A stretch of DNA of 64,000 nucleotides from Sedimentitalea nanhaiensis DSM 24252 (GCF_000473225.1 NZ_KI421509.1:3652834-3716833); one strand, 5' to 3'; positions 42,339-51,991 are shown, numbered from the stretch's first letter. A program made the numbers and translations. Notes: a model not told the origin generated them from the sequence alone.

Positions 42339-44272
42339 CGGCTCCTGTCATTTTGTATTGTCGGCGTATCGACGGATACCGGTGAAAGTCGGGATGTTCC
42401 CACAGCACCACCCCGGGCCAAGGACAGATCAGTGGACATCGTGAGATATTTGCCCTGCATCCACATGAAAAAAAGGTTTTCATAGAAACGTGAGAGCGGG
42501 TGGCCGGACTGACCGGCTGGCGCGATGAAATAGGATCCGGCTTCTTCCGAAAACGACATGACCGCCTGAAAATTGGTGCCCGCGCTGGCCGCGAAGGGGC
42601 GGTCATTGTCAGAAGAGAACAGCGTTGCAATCAGTGTGTATGGATCGCCCGAAGATGGGGCTTCGAGAGACAGCAGATCGCTGATGATCCCACTCGATCG
42701 GATTGGCGCCCACCCCATATTCAAAGCGTGTGCTTCGCCCCAGACCCAATCTGACGGATCGGGTCCGTAGCGGTCGACAAGCCAGCCGATGGCATCATCC
42801 AGGGCCGCACGAACCTGATCCTGGCAGGTCTCGATGCGGGTGGACGGGCGGATGTCGCACCAGATTGCGCTCCCTCCGCGATCTGAAAGCACCGCAAATA
42901 GGATATCGGCATTTGGCCTGGCCCAGACCGTTGTCGCGGATGGAAATTCATCCTGAAGTATCCGTTTTTGCAACGCGCGCGCCCAGGCCCAGAACACGAG
43001 CGGTTCCGGTGAAAAGCGATCCATGTCGCCATTCCATTGGGCAAGTTGACCCAGAATATCGCCGCGAAGCTCATCTGCGCGGTTCTCTTCGAGAGCGCCT
43101 GCGGAACCCACGAACCAGAGCTCTTTTGCCATTATAGGAAGAAGCGCCCGCGCGGCAGTGCTGACCGTGTCGCGCTGCGCCGCAATCGCGCCCTCGACCG
43201 AGAATATCGGTTGCCGCACATCAAGAGCTGCCAGACGGGCGTCTCGAAACGATAAAGGCGTTTCGACCTCCCTGTCAGGCCAGCGAGCAAGGGTTTCTCG
43301 GTCGATCGCAAGAATCTCCAATCCGGCTGGTGCCAGGTTCATGCTTGCGTCCATAGCATCGTTCACATCGGCGGACCGCGCCAGACGGTCAAGCATCATC
43401 AGAAAACTGCCGGCCTTCGCAGCGGTGGAACTCACTGGCTCTTTAAGGGTTTTCAGTGACACAGATCGGAACGCCCAAGCGACGCGTTCGCTGCGACCGA
43501 CGACAATGAAGGGCACACCCGGCATTGTAGCCCCAATCGCGGCTCCAGTCGGGAGTTGAATATCCGCTAGGTACCATTCAGAAGGCAGCGATAAGAGGCC
43601 ACGTATATCAGCGGCGAGAATTGGTGCTCCGGTAGCTGTTCTGTCGCCAGACAACGCCCAAGCATCGAGGCCGACCTCGGGCGAGGTCACAAACAGCTCG
43701 GGCAAAAGAGGTCGATCCGACGGGATCGGTAGATCTGACAAGCCGGACAGGTCACTCTGGCGTCTCTCGGGATGAAGATCGTTCAGAAACGCTTGGGCAA
43801 GTCTGAGACTATCGACGGGTCTCCAGGCTGCGATCATTCTCTCATCCGCGATCAACAGATCGGGTGAGCCTCTGCCGCGCCCGCCTTCGGACACCAGACC
43901 AAGCCACGCGTTGACACCTGCGGCATATGCGTCGAGCGCTTGGGCTGTCGAAGGGTCGACTTCGATCGTCTGGTCAAGTGGCAACAAGGCTTGCACTGCC
44001 CGCCTTGCCCTCAATAACTGGCCAAGCCTGTCCTGCGCGTGAACGAAACCAAGCGCGAAATAGGCGTCCGCAGCGGAGTCTGCAGAAATGTGCGGTATGG
44101 CCGCAGCATCTCGCAGAATATCGACTGGACCTTCGATTCCCGCAACTCTGAAGTCCTCGTCATAGTCGGGGACGGAGGCGCGCAAAAGAAAGTAGACGAC
44201 ACCGGATACGGCCAGTCCTGATGCAAAAACCGCCAGGAGCAAGTACAGTAATATGTTGAATAGTCGTTTCAA
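42335..44272 (-). CDS. penicillin acylase-family protein lacking the nucleophile
   Basis: 645 aa, N-terminal signal-anchor (residues 5-30), then the Ntn-hydrolase fold typical of penicillin/AHL acylases (IPHISADSAADAYFALGF, LPSEWYLADIQLPTG, GVPFIVVGRSERVAWAFR). The family's nucleophile Ser, three residues before the Trp of SNxWVVSG, is Leu202 here (GLDAWALSG). Self-cleavage and amidase activity are therefore doubtful. It is shorter than the usual 780-850 aa. Co-transcribed with Lnt and CtaG. Confidence 0.78.
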   Translation of the reverse strand: MKRLFNILLYLLLAVFASGLAVSGVVYFLLRASVPDYDEDFRVAGIEGPVDILRDAAAIPHISADSAADAYFALGFVHAQDRLGQLLRARRAVQALLPLDQTIEVDPSTAQALDAYAAGVNAWLGLVSEGGRGRGSPDLLIADERMIAAWRPVDSLRLAQAFLNDLHPERRQSDLSGLSDLPIPSDRPLLPELFVTSPEVGLDAWALSGDRTATGAPILAADIRGLLSLPSEWYLADIQLPTGAAIGATMPGVPFIVVGRSERVAWAFRSVSLKTLKEPVSSTAAKAGSFLMMLDRLARSADVNDAMDASMNLAPAGLEILAIDRETLARWPDREVETPLSFRDARLAALDVRQPIFSVEGAIAAQRDTVSTAARALLPIMAKELWFVGSAGALEENRADELRGDILGQLAQWNGDMDRFSPEPLVFWAWARALQKRILQDEFPSATTVWARPNADILFAVLSDRGGSAIWCDIRPSTRIETCQDQVRAALDDAIGWLVDRYGPDPSDWVWGEAHALNMGWAPIRSSGIISDLLSLEAPSSGDPYTLIATLFSSDNDRPFAASAGTNFQAVMSFSEEAGSYFIAPAGQSGHPLSRFYENLFFMWMQGKYLTMSTDLSLARGGAVGTSRLSPVSVDTPTIQNDRSR

Positions 44273-44296
44273 TTCGTTGCCGGTGCCAAAGTAATC

Positions 44297-44464
44297 TCAA
44301 GACGTGATGCGCAAGAGGATCACCGAGGCGAAAAAAGCGAGCAGGCCGAAAGCAATACCGAAGCTTGTCGCGTATTGAAGTATATCCAGGCGGTTCCCTT
44401 TCCGCCGTTGCGCCAGATAGCCACCCCAGAGCGCCCCTCCGACAAAGCCTGCGAGCACCAGCAT
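44297..44464 (-). CDS. small two-span membrane protein
   Basis: 55 aa; GGAGGA 6 nt before the ATG at 44464. Two hydrophobic helices (about residues 2-16 and 33-52) joined by AQRRKGNRLDILQYA. It follows lnt directly and precedes the acylase-like gene by 25 bp. Function unknown. Confidence 0.6.
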   Translation of the reverse strand: MLVLAGFVGGALWGGYLAQRRKGNRLDILQYATSFGIAFGLLAFFASVILLRITS

Positions 44465-46035
44465 CACGATTCCTCCGATTTTGATTTTTCTGAATTGAAA
44501 CGTCGTCTGACCAATCCGACGGTAAAGGCTAGAGCCCAGACCGCACAGATGAGCGCCAGCGATGTCCAATCACCGAAACGTGCGTAAGGTGTGGGCGCAA
44601 GCGCTGTCGGCAGGCTGGCATCTATGACTCCAGTTTGTCCGGTCTCGAGGCGCGCGATGATCTCTCCCTTGGCGTCGATGATCGCGGAAATCCCGGTGTT
44701 GGCCGCCCGGACTACAGGAAGCCCTTCTTCGACCGCGCGCATGCGCGCGGAGGCGAGGTGCTGCTCGGGTCCGATGCTTGTGCCGAACCAGGCATCATTT
44801 GTGGCGTTGAAAATCCAGTCGGGGCGAAAAAGGTCATCGACTACCTGGCCCGGAAAAATGATTTCGTAACAGATCGCCACCGCGACCAGAGGCGCACCCG
44901 GGATCGCCAGCGTGCGTGGCCCTGGTCCTGGTGTGAAATCGCCCAAACCTTCGGTCAGTCGTTCAATGGGCAGCCAGCCTTTCAGGGGCACATATTCCCC
45001 GAACGGAACAAGATGATGTTTTGCATACCCCGTCAGAATTTCGCCGCTGCCGTCATAGGCCTGAACCGTGTTGAAATATCGGGTTCCCCCATCGCCCTCT
45101 ACGCGGTCAGGCACACCTGTCAAAAGGATCCTGCCGTCTGGCAAAACCGTCGATAACCGCCTGCGCGCCAAGGCGTCCTCGTCCAGAAAACCAGGAAAGG
45201 CCGTTTCCGGCCACAGCAGCAGGTCGAAGCGTCCAGGTTGCGCAGACAGGCCCAGATATTTTTCGAGCGTTCGCTCGCGGCTTCCCGGTGCCCATTTCTC
45301 GACTTGCGGCACATTGCCTTGGACGATGCGTAAAGCGATGTCCGTCGTCGGCAAATTTGTCCCTAAACGCAACGCGCCGCCACCCCAGAGGCCCATCACC
45401 GCAACGGCAAAGAGCACGAGAACAGGCACGCGTCGGTTCGGTGCCGCCACAATCAACACACCGGGCAACAGCCCGATAAAGACCGTGAGAAAACTTAGCC
45501 CATAGCTTCCGACCCAGGCGGCGGGTTGGCGCAGGGCAGCATGTTCGACAAGGGCATAAGCGGCAAGGTTCCAGGGAAACCCCGTCAGGACATGACCACG
45601 CAGCCATTCTGCGGCAACCCAGCAGGTTGCAAGCAGAAGACCTGCCATAACGCCGCCGACAGCACGGCGCTGCATGATGGTGGCAAATAACATCGCCACA
45701 ATAGCCGGAAAAATCGCAAGTCCGGCGGACAGTCCCGCGACTGCCGGGATCGCAAGGGCACCGAAACGTTCAGAATCGACGTAGAAGCTCTCGGCGATCC
45801 AGGAAACTCCAAACCCAAACTGGCCCATTCCGAAGACCCAGCCGATGAAGAAGGCAGGCGCTGTCGGAACCTGCCGGAGCACGAGAAAGAGTGCTGAGAA
45901 GGCGACCGGAACAACGATGAGCCATGAGAATGGTGGAAGGGCTAAAACCGTCAAACCGCCCGCTGCAAAGCTAATCCCTGATCGCAGGGGAACGTAACGG
46001 CCACAACCCATCAGTGGTCGCAAGCCCGTCATCAT
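44464..46035 (-). CDS. lnt: apolipoprotein N-acyltransferase Lnt
   Basis: 523 aa. Adds the third acyl chain to lipoproteins. Six to eight spans, then a nitrilase domain with Glu in LLLWPETAFPG (about residue 280), Lys in KHHLVPFGEYVP, and Cys in AICYEIIFP. Start ATG 46035 (or 46032) overlaps the lspA stop. A second-step enzyme after LspA, directly upstream. Confidence 0.93.
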   Translation of the reverse strand: MMTGLRPLMGCGRYVPLRSGISFAAGGLTVLALPPFSWLIVVPVAFSALFLVLRQVPTAPAFFIGWVFGMGQFGFGVSWIAESFYVDSERFGALAIPAVAGLSAGLAIFPAIVAMLFATIMQRRAVGGVMAGLLLATCWVAAEWLRGHVLTGFPWNLAAYALVEHAALRQPAAWVGSYGLSFLTVFIGLLPGVLIVAAPNRRVPVLVLFAVAVMGLWGGGALRLGTNLPTTDIALRIVQGNVPQVEKWAPGSRERTLEKYLGLSAQPGRFDLLLWPETAFPGFLDEDALARRRLSTVLPDGRILLTGVPDRVEGDGGTRYFNTVQAYDGSGEILTGYAKHHLVPFGEYVPLKGWLPIERLTEGLGDFTPGPGPRTLAIPGAPLVAVAICYEIIFPGQVVDDLFRPDWIFNATNDAWFGTSIGPEQHLASARMRAVEEGLPVVRAANTGISAIIDAKGEIIARLETGQTGVIDASLPTALAPTPYARFGDWTSLALICAVWALAFTVGLVRRRFNSEKSKSEES

Positions 46036-46505
46036 GTGCCAGTCTGAAACTTGGCGCTCAACCAAGGGGCTACGAGCAGTAGGCCCACGCCGCCGACCAC
46101 GAAAACATCCGCCATGTTGAAGGCGGGCCAATGTGTGGATCCGGCATAGAAATCGAGGAAGTCCGTCACACCTCGAAACCGGATGCGATCGAGGACGTTG
46201 CCGAGCGCGCCACCGATAATCGCGCCATAGGCGATAGCCTCAACCGGGTTGGCAGTGCGTACCAACATGACTGTTAACCAGCCGCAGACAGCTAGGGCCA
46301 ACGCCGTAAGGCTCCACCATGGCGCTCCACCAAGCAGTCCGAACGTCACGCCATCGTTGCGCAGATAGATAAGATTGAAACCGGGAAAGACCGGAATTCC
46401 AGCGCTCAAATCTGCCGCGTTGGCGACGACAATTGCTTTTGTCACCTGATCGACAAGAAAAGCAACTCCAGCCGCTATGAAACCTTGGAAATGGGTCAGT
46501 TTCAT
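46032..46505 (-). CDS. lspA: lipoprotein signal peptidase LspA, second copy
   Basis: 157 aa. Catalytic Asp residues in GNVLDRIRFRG and FNMADVF, four spans. Start ATG 46505 follows a GGATGAG; an ATG at 46526 adds seven residues. Together with Lnt it rebuilds lipoprotein maturation in this metal-induced operon. Confidence 0.92.
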   Translation of the reverse strand: MKLTHFQGFIAAGVAFLVDQVTKAIVVANAADLSAGIPVFPGFNLIYLRNDGVTFGLLGGAPWWSLTALALAVCGWLTVMLVRTANPVEAIAYGAIIGGALGNVLDRIRFRGVTDFLDFYAGSTHWPAFNMADVFVVGGVGLLLVAPWLSAKFQTGT

Positions 46506-46506
46506 C

Positions 46507-47358
46507 TCATCCTCCCAGCCATACATCGAGGAACAACATGATCACGAGGCCAACCGCGAGACCGAGTGTCGCCCTGTTTTGATGGCCTGAACGGTGGGTT
46601 TCGGGAATGATTTCGTGGCTGATGACGTAGAGCATCGCCCCGGCGGCGAAGGCGAGTCCCCATGGCAACAGCGGCTGCGAGATGCTGATGATCCCAGCCC
46701 CAAGAAGCCCACCTACCGGCTCGACAAGACCTGTCAGGGCGGCAATCCCCCACGCACGGCGCCTGGAATACCCCTCACCAAGCAATGAGACCGCTACGGC
46801 GAGACCCTCGGGAGCGTTTTGCAGCCCAATGCCAATCGCAAGCGGCAAGCCACCAGACAGACCGTCAGCCCCGAACCCGACACCAACGGCGAGTCCTTCG
46901 GGGAAATTGTGGATCGTGATTGCAATGATGAAGAGCCAGACGCGGCGCAGCGAAGCAGAGTTTGGGCCTTCCCGCCCCGTCTTGAAATGCTCATGCGGCA
47001 GCCGTTCGTTCATCAGAGCGACCGCGCCCATGCCAAGCAGAATCGCGACACAAACGATGGCCGCCGGCAGAGCACCGTTGTCGAACTGTCCTTCAGCTGC
47101 GTCGAGAGCCGGGATGATCAGCGAGAAAAACGAGGCCGCGAGCATGACACCCGCTGCGAAGCCAAGCAGCAGATCGCGCGTAGCCCGCGAGGGGATGCGC
47201 CCGAAAAGAACGGGGATCGCCCCGACCGCGGTCAGCGATCCGGCGGCCAGGCTTCCAAGAAAGCCAAGGGTAATTGAGGAGAAGGGTTCCAAGCGCTGAG
47301 GTCTCGCCGATACGTCAATCAGCGGCCGAATAGCTGCTAAAGATCTCGGTCGATCCAT
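46507..47358 (-). CDS. ZIP-family metal transporter (ZupT-like)
   Basis: 283 aa with eight spans; metal-site motifs HNFPEGLAVGV (about residue 149) and GIGLQNAPEGLAVAV, and SHEIIPETH near the C-terminus. ZIP proteins bring Zn or Fe/Mn into the cytoplasm. ATG 47358 overlaps the upstream DUF411 gene by 44 bp, so a later TTG near 47292 is possible. Confidence 0.85.
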   Translation of the reverse strand: MDRPRSLAAIRPLIDVSARPQRLEPFSSITLGFLGSLAAGSLTAVGAIPVLFGRIPSRATRDLLLGFAAGVMLAASFFSLIIPALDAAEGQFDNGALPAAIVCVAILLGMGAVALMNERLPHEHFKTGREGPNSASLRRVWLFIIAITIHNFPEGLAVGVGFGADGLSGGLPLAIGIGLQNAPEGLAVAVSLLGEGYSRRRAWGIAALTGLVEPVGGLLGAGIISISQPLLPWGLAFAAGAMLYVISHEIIPETHRSGHQNRATLGLAVGLVIMLFLDVWLGG

Positions 47359-47773
47359 CGCCGCGGATCAGGAACACGTCATAAGCCTCACGATCATCCT
47401 CCGGTCCCATGCCCGGCGAGCCATAGGGCATTCCCGGCACCGCCAGCCCCACTGCATCTGGACGCTCGTCCAACAAACGCTGAATGTCTGATGACGGTAC
47501 ATGACCTTCGATCACGTAGCCGTCGACCAAAGCCGTATGGCAGGAGACCATGCGCTGAGGCACGCCATTGTCGAGTTTGAAGCGCACAAGAGATCCCCCG
47601 AACATGTCCTCGCCTGTCGGCGCGAATCCGCTTTCCTCGAGGTGCTTCATCCAGGACAGACAACAGCCGCAGCCGTTTGTCTTCCGGACGTCAATCTGGA
47701 TCGCATCGGCGACAACTTGCGCCGCGGGAAACAAGGCCAGCGTGACTGCAAGGGCGGGAGCCAGTCGTTTCAT
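47315..47773 (-). CDS. DUF411 family metal-binding protein, second copy
   Basis: 152 aa exported protein. Signal peptide to about residue 23; CGCC motif (TNGCGCCLSWMKHLEESG) and MVSCHTALVDGYVIEGHVP with the second Cys. Similar to the copy at 18754 in order of motifs but divergent in sequence. Part of the metal-induced minus operon. Confidence 0.88.
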   Translation of the reverse strand: MKRLAPALAVTLALFPAAQVVADAIQIDVRKTNGCGCCLSWMKHLEESGFAPTGEDMFGGSLVRFKLDNGVPQRMVSCHTALVDGYVIEGHVPSSDIQRLLDERPDAVGLAVPGMPYGSPGMGPEDDREAYDVFLIRGDGSTEIFSSYSAAD

Positions 47774-47776
47774 GGA

Positions 47777-49150
47777 TTATAGCCTTTCGGTTGTTGTTTG
47801 CACAAATTCGCTGGTGAGCCTCTCGGCCAGTAGCGTGCGTGCCTCAGCCAATCGCTCAAGTGCGGCCGTGTCATCCGCATCCCGCTCGGCCGCCTCTGCC
47901 AGTCGGTCGTCTGAGAGAGGATCCGTCGGGCGACCATCGACCAGAACCTCATAATGCAGATTTGGGCCGGTCGCGGTGCCGGTTGCACCGACGCGACCGA
48001 TCATGTCTCCGGCCATCACGCGCTGCCCTTGTTCGAGTGTGTCCGGCACCTCGCTGAGATGTGCGTATCGTGTCAGGGTGTCGGAGCCATGCGCTATCTC
48101 CACCACCCGGCCATATCCACCACGACGTCCGATGAAGCTCACGCGTCCGGGCGCTGTCGCTTTTACAGGCGTACCGCGGGCCGCAGCAAAGTCGACGCCG
48201 GTGTGCATGCGCACATTCCCATAGACCGGGTGTGTGCGCCGGCCAAAGACGGAACTCAGTCGCGCTCCTTCCACCGGTTGGGCAAAGACACGCAGGACCT
48301 CTCCATCGACATAGATCGTCGCTTTACCGCTGCCGTCATCCGGCCAGACCATCTCGTAGACCGTTTCACCAAGGTCCAGTGCGGCAAAGGCGAGTTCGGG
48401 CTGACCGATCCTCTCGTTTCCGTCGCGCGCTTCGCGCCAAAGAAGACGCATCGTCTCGCCACCGGAAAGTTCGCGTCGAAAATCCACTGTGCCGCCCAGC
48501 ATCTGCGCCATGTCGACCGCAAAGCGAGCAGGGATGCCCGCCTTGTCCAATGCCGCGAAGACAGAGCTTTCGATCACTGCCTCGCCCGCGAACGTCACCA
48601 TTTCAGGGTCTGGCTCCAACACGCGTGTGACAAGTTCCTGACCAAAGACCGTTTCGATCCGCACCCCATCGTCAACCGCCAGTTCCACGCGGCTCGGATT
48701 TCCGTCCATCTTTGAGATCACAGTGATCTCATGGCCCGGGCGCAATCGGCGCAGGTCATATTCTGCACCAAGCGCGAGCGCGATTTCGGCACGCGCAGGC
48801 GCAGCGATACCCGCGTTCGCCAGGACCGCATCCAGCGTCTCGCCCGACGCGATCTCACGCGACCAGGTGATCAAAGGCGGTTCAATCTCGGGCAAGGCGG
48901 TTTCTGCGAAGACGGATTGCAAGAGCGGCAGAGGTCGCATTGGGCTAGCATTGTCGGCGTGAAATGCAGCGGGCGGTGTCACATCGTAGTCGGCGATCTG
49001 AGGCATCGAGAGCGGATCGGGAGTCCAGAGGGTGGCTTCAGCAATCGCAGGAGGCACTGGCTCTTTGGAAAGAACGCCAGATATGGCGATGGCGGTCACC
49101 GAAAAAGCGCCTGCGACCACAGCGCTCGCCAAAACAATTCTAATATTCAT
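47777..49150 (-). CDS. M23-family peptidase (LytM-type)
   Basis: 457 aa, N-terminal signal anchor, an OapA/LysM-like region (about 90-150), and a C-terminal M23 domain with HPVYGNVRMHTGVDFAA (zinc ligands H and D) and GPNLHYEVLVDG (HxH). Acts on peptidoglycan cross-links in the periplasm. Overlaps the SCO gene start by 4 bp. Confidence 0.9.
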   Translation of the reverse strand: MNIRIVLASAVVAGAFSVTAIAISGVLSKEPVPPAIAEATLWTPDPLSMPQIADYDVTPPAAFHADNASPMRPLPLLQSVFAETALPEIEPPLITWSREIASGETLDAVLANAGIAAPARAEIALALGAEYDLRRLRPGHEITVISKMDGNPSRVELAVDDGVRIETVFGQELVTRVLEPDPEMVTFAGEAVIESSVFAALDKAGIPARFAVDMAQMLGGTVDFRRELSGGETMRLLWREARDGNERIGQPELAFAALDLGETVYEMVWPDDGSGKATIYVDGEVLRVFAQPVEGARLSSVFGRRTHPVYGNVRMHTGVDFAAARGTPVKATAPGRVSFIGRRGGYGRVVEIAHGSDTLTRYAHLSEVPDTLEQGQRVMAGDMIGRVGATGTATGPNLHYEVLVDGRPTDPLSDDRLAEAAERDADDTAALERLAEARTLLAERLTSEFVQTTTERL

Positions 49151-49773
49151 GTTGCCCCCTCTACGTCTTCTGTCAGTGCACGCCGGATCTTCGGCACTGC
49201 GAATTCTCTTGGCTCGTGATAGTCAATCATGGTGACGAGTTCACCCTTGGCATCGAACAGGAATACGCTTGCCGTATGGTTCATTGTATAGTCGCCGCCT
49301 TCGGTCGGAACGCGCTCATACGAGGCACGAAATGCTTCTACAGCGCGGGAAATCTGGTCTTCCGGTCCCGTCCAGCCGCGAATGGCCGGATGAAAATAGC
49401 CGACATATTCGGCCATGGCCTCGGCCGTGTCCCGCTCCGGATCGACTGTGATGAAGACCACGTTCATCCGCGCGGCGTCGTCCCCGAGATCTTCAAGCCA
49501 ACCTGAGATATCCGATAACGTCGTGGGGCAGACTTCCGGGCAGTAGGTGAACCCGAAAAACACCATGGTCGGGCGTCCAATCAGGGTTTCTGGGCCCACT
49601 TTATTGCCTTCGTGATCGGTCAGTCGGAAATCCATCGCCGACAGGGGGAGAGGCCTTTGGCCGGCCGGTTTTGGTGCGCCGGGACCGTCTACCCGCCACC
49701 AGCCGACCCCGAGCATCAGAGCGACAGCGCCTACACCGGCTGCACCGTATTGGACCACATGCCGACGCTGCAT
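49147..49773 (-). CDS. SCO1/SenC copper chaperone
   Basis: 208 aa; N-terminal anchor, CPEVCP (about residue 77), and a conserved His in YTMNHTASVFLFD (about 165). Same role as the SCO at 22346. Between the PCuAC gene and the M23 peptidase. Confidence 0.92.
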   Translation of the reverse strand: MQRRHVVQYGAAGVGAVALMLGVGWWRVDGPGAPKPAGQRPLPLSAMDFRLTDHEGNKVGPETLIGRPTMVFFGFTYCPEVCPTTLSDISGWLEDLGDDAARMNVVFITVDPERDTAEAMAEYVGYFHPAIRGWTGPEDQISRAVEAFRASYERVPTEGGDYTMNHTASVFLFDAKGELVTMIDYHEPREFAVPKIRRALTEDVEGAT

Positions 49774-50240
49774 CAGCTCTCCGGCCCGCGCGCGGCGATC
49801 CCCAGAATTGGGACCTCAACAGTCACTTCACCACCGTCCGAGAACGTCAGTGTCAGTGGGAAGGTCTCGCCTTCGATCATCGGGTTTTGCAGCTTCATGA
49901 GCATGGCGTGCAGTCCGCCCGGTTCCAATGCTACGCTTTGGCCCGGTTCAATCGTGATTTCGTCAGCAGGCGCCATAGAACTGACGCCGTCTGCGTTGGT
50001 TTTCGTCTCATGGATCTGGGGCATCACGGCCAGTGGTGTTGTAAGCCCGGTCAGCGTGATCGTGTCTTCACCGGTGTTGCGCACGGTCATATAGGCGGCA
50101 CCAGGGCGGTTGACCCCGATTGAAGCACGGGACCACGCGTTTTCGACGACCACATCCTCCGAACCGGCAAATGCTGGAGTCGACATGCCCGAGAGTAGCA
50201 AGACAAGGGGCAAACCATTGATGTAAGTTAGTTTTGTCAT
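49773..50240 (-). CDS. periplasmic copper chaperone PCu(A)C, second copy
   Basis: 155 aa, signal peptide to about residue 24. MPQIHETKTNADGVSSM and LHAMLM hold the His/Met copper site. Start at ATG 50240. Stop overlaps the SCO start by one base. Paired with SCO, as in the copper block. Confidence 0.9.
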   Translation of the reverse strand: MTKLTYINGLPLVLLLSGMSTPAFAGSEDVVVENAWSRASIGVNRPGAAYMTVRNTGEDTITLTGLTTPLAVMPQIHETKTNADGVSSMAPADEITIEPGQSVALEPGGLHAMLMKLQNPMIEGETFPLTLTFSDGGEVTVEVPILGIAARGPES

Positions 50241-50268
50241 GAAGAATTCTCCTGTATCTGGCCGAGCA

Positions 50269-50928
50269 TCAACTTTGGCTGGCCGCAACTTCCGCAGCCA
50301 CCAGTCGCCGCAGTTCGGCCTCACCGAACGGGTCTAATGGCTTGGCGTTGACGAAGAACGTGGGCGTTTGTCGCACGCCTACCGCTTCGACATCAGCGCG
50401 GTCCTGATTGAGCACCGCCACGACACCAGGGGCCAGCATCTGTGTCCGAGCAGCTTCGACATCCAGACCACCGCTTGCGGCAATCTCAAGGATCAAACCC
50501 GGTGCCGGAGTGCCATGGGACGCCCATCGTGGCTGCTCGCGCAAGACAGCTTCCAGCACGGGTTCGAACACATCCTGCATCCGCGCAGCTTCGAGAACAC
50601 GGATCGCTTCCACCGAAGCTTCCCCGTGAAAGGCAGTGTATCGAATGACGACACGGACCGCATCACCGTGCTCAGCCATGATATCCTTGACCACGGGATA
50701 GAAGGCGCGGCAGGCCTCGCAAGCTGGATCGAAAAACTCGACAATCGTGACAGGTGCCGTTTCGGGGCCGAGGATCGGGGAATAGGGCCGGATCAGCACA
50801 TCGTTCACGTCAGGCGCGACAGGGACTGCCTCTGCAATGGGTTGGGGGCGGGTGGCATACCAGGCCGAGCCGCCAAAACCTGCGGTACCAACAGCCAGAA
50901 CGGATAGAACGAGACCGCGTCGATTCAT
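50269..50928 (-). CDS. DsbA-family thiol:disulfide oxidoreductase
   Basis: 219 aa, signal peptide to about residue 28, active site FFDPACEACRAFY (about residues 70-73), cis-Pro TPTFFVN. Coupled with DsbB (ATGA overlap), so it probably oxidises periplasmic disulfides with that quinone-linked partner. Confidence 0.9.
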   Translation of the reverse strand: MNRRGLVLSVLAVGTAGFGGSAWYATRPQPIAEAVPVAPDVNDVLIRPYSPILGPETAPVTIVEFFDPACEACRAFYPVVKDIMAEHGDAVRVVIRYTAFHGEASVEAIRVLEAARMQDVFEPVLEAVLREQPRWASHGTPAPGLILEIAASGGLDVEAARTQMLAPGVVAVLNQDRADVEAVGVRQTPTFFVNAKPLDPFGEAELRRLVAAEVAASQS

Positions 50929-51347
50929 GTTTGTTTTTCCTTCAGTGAAATGGCCGACAGCACCCCGATCATCGTGAAGGCGACAAGCGCCATCAGCGGA
51001 ATCGGAATGCCGAAGACCACCTGGTTGTCGTCGGTACAAGAGGGGCCGGTCGCCGTGCAGGGCTGGATCGCCTCGGGGATCAGCCCGACATAGAGGCCGA
51101 TGTGATACAACGCCACCGCCGCCCCCCCAAGCGCCAGCGCAACGCCATAGCGCCCCACGCGGGGATCTTGCCACCACAGCCCGAGCCCAAGAACGACAGC
51201 CAGGGGGAACATGAAGGCGCGCTGGAACCAGCAAAGGACGCAAGGCGTTTGACCAAGAACCTCGCCAATAAAGAGCACGGCAAGCGATGAGATAAGCGCA
51301 ATGATCCAAGCAAGAACAAGGGCCGTTTCTCCGGAAAGTCGGGTCAT
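50925..51347 (-). CDS. dsbB: disulfide bond formation protein DsbB
   Basis: 140 aa, four spans; first redox Cys pair PCVLCWFQR (about residues 35-39), second pair in PCTATGPSCTDD (about residues 97-105). Reoxidises DsbA and passes electrons to quinone. Five bases separate it from the SCO gene upstream. Confidence 0.92.
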   Translation of the reverse strand: MTRLSGETALVLAWIIALISSLAVLFIGEVLGQTPCVLCWFQRAFMFPLAVVLGLGLWWQDPRVGRYGVALALGGAAVALYHIGLYVGLIPEAIQPCTATGPSCTDDNQVVFGIPIPLMALVAFTMIGVLSAISLKEKQT

Positions 51348-51352
51348 GACGA

Positions 51353-51955
51353 TCAGATCCTCTCTCTCAGATCCGCAAGGATCTCTTCGGCGGGTGTGCC
51401 GTAGGGCCAGGAATCGGCGAAGCCCGCCTGCGGATCAAAAAGGAACAGGTGCGATGTGTGCCCCATTGTATAGCCATCCGGCGCGCTGGCCTCTTCGATC
51501 CTCTCAAAGAAAATTGGGAAGGTCTCGGATGTTGCGGCGATCTGCTCCGGCGTGCCGGTCAGCCCGATGATCCCTGCGTCGAACAGGGGCACATACCCGG
51601 CAAGTGCTGTCGGCGTATCCCGCTCCGGATCAATCGTTATAAAAATCGGCTGGACCTTTGCCGCCTCGTCGCCCAAGCCCTCCATCACGGCCGCGACTTC
51701 GGACAGTGTTGTAGGACAGACGTCGGGGCAATTGGTGAAACCAAAGAAGACCAGCATCCAGCGCCCTGCGAAATCTTCGTCTGTTTGGACCATGCCGCGA
51801 TGGTCCGTCAGTTCGAACTGCGCAAGGAAAGGTGGTTCATTCTCGGCTTGGGTAATATCGGCGCCATAGTCCGCCCACAGTAACAGCCAGATGAAAACGA
51901 GCGCCGCCACGCCCGCCAAAACCCATAGCACTTTCTGAAGACCTGAAAGCTTCAC
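51353..51955 (-). CDS. SCO1/SenC copper chaperone, first gene of the metal-induced operon
   Basis: 200 aa, N-terminal anchor to about residue 27, CPDVCP near residue 81, His in YTMGHTSHLFLFD (about 168). First gene after box 3 on the minus strand. Its promoter and the first 27 codons are duplicated at 59221-59380. Confidence 0.92.
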   Translation of the reverse strand: MKLSGLQKVLWVLAGVAALVFIWLLLWADYGADITQAENEPPFLAQFELTDHRGMVQTDEDFAGRWMLVFFGFTNCPDVCPTTLSEVAAVMEGLGDEAAKVQPIFITIDPERDTPTALAGYVPLFDAGIIGLTGTPEQIAATSETFPIFFERIEEASAPDGYTMGHTSHLFLFDPQAGFADSWPYGTPAEEILADLRERI

Positions 51956-51991
51956 GCCGCTCCGCCCGAATTTGATTCTATATTTTCAGAG

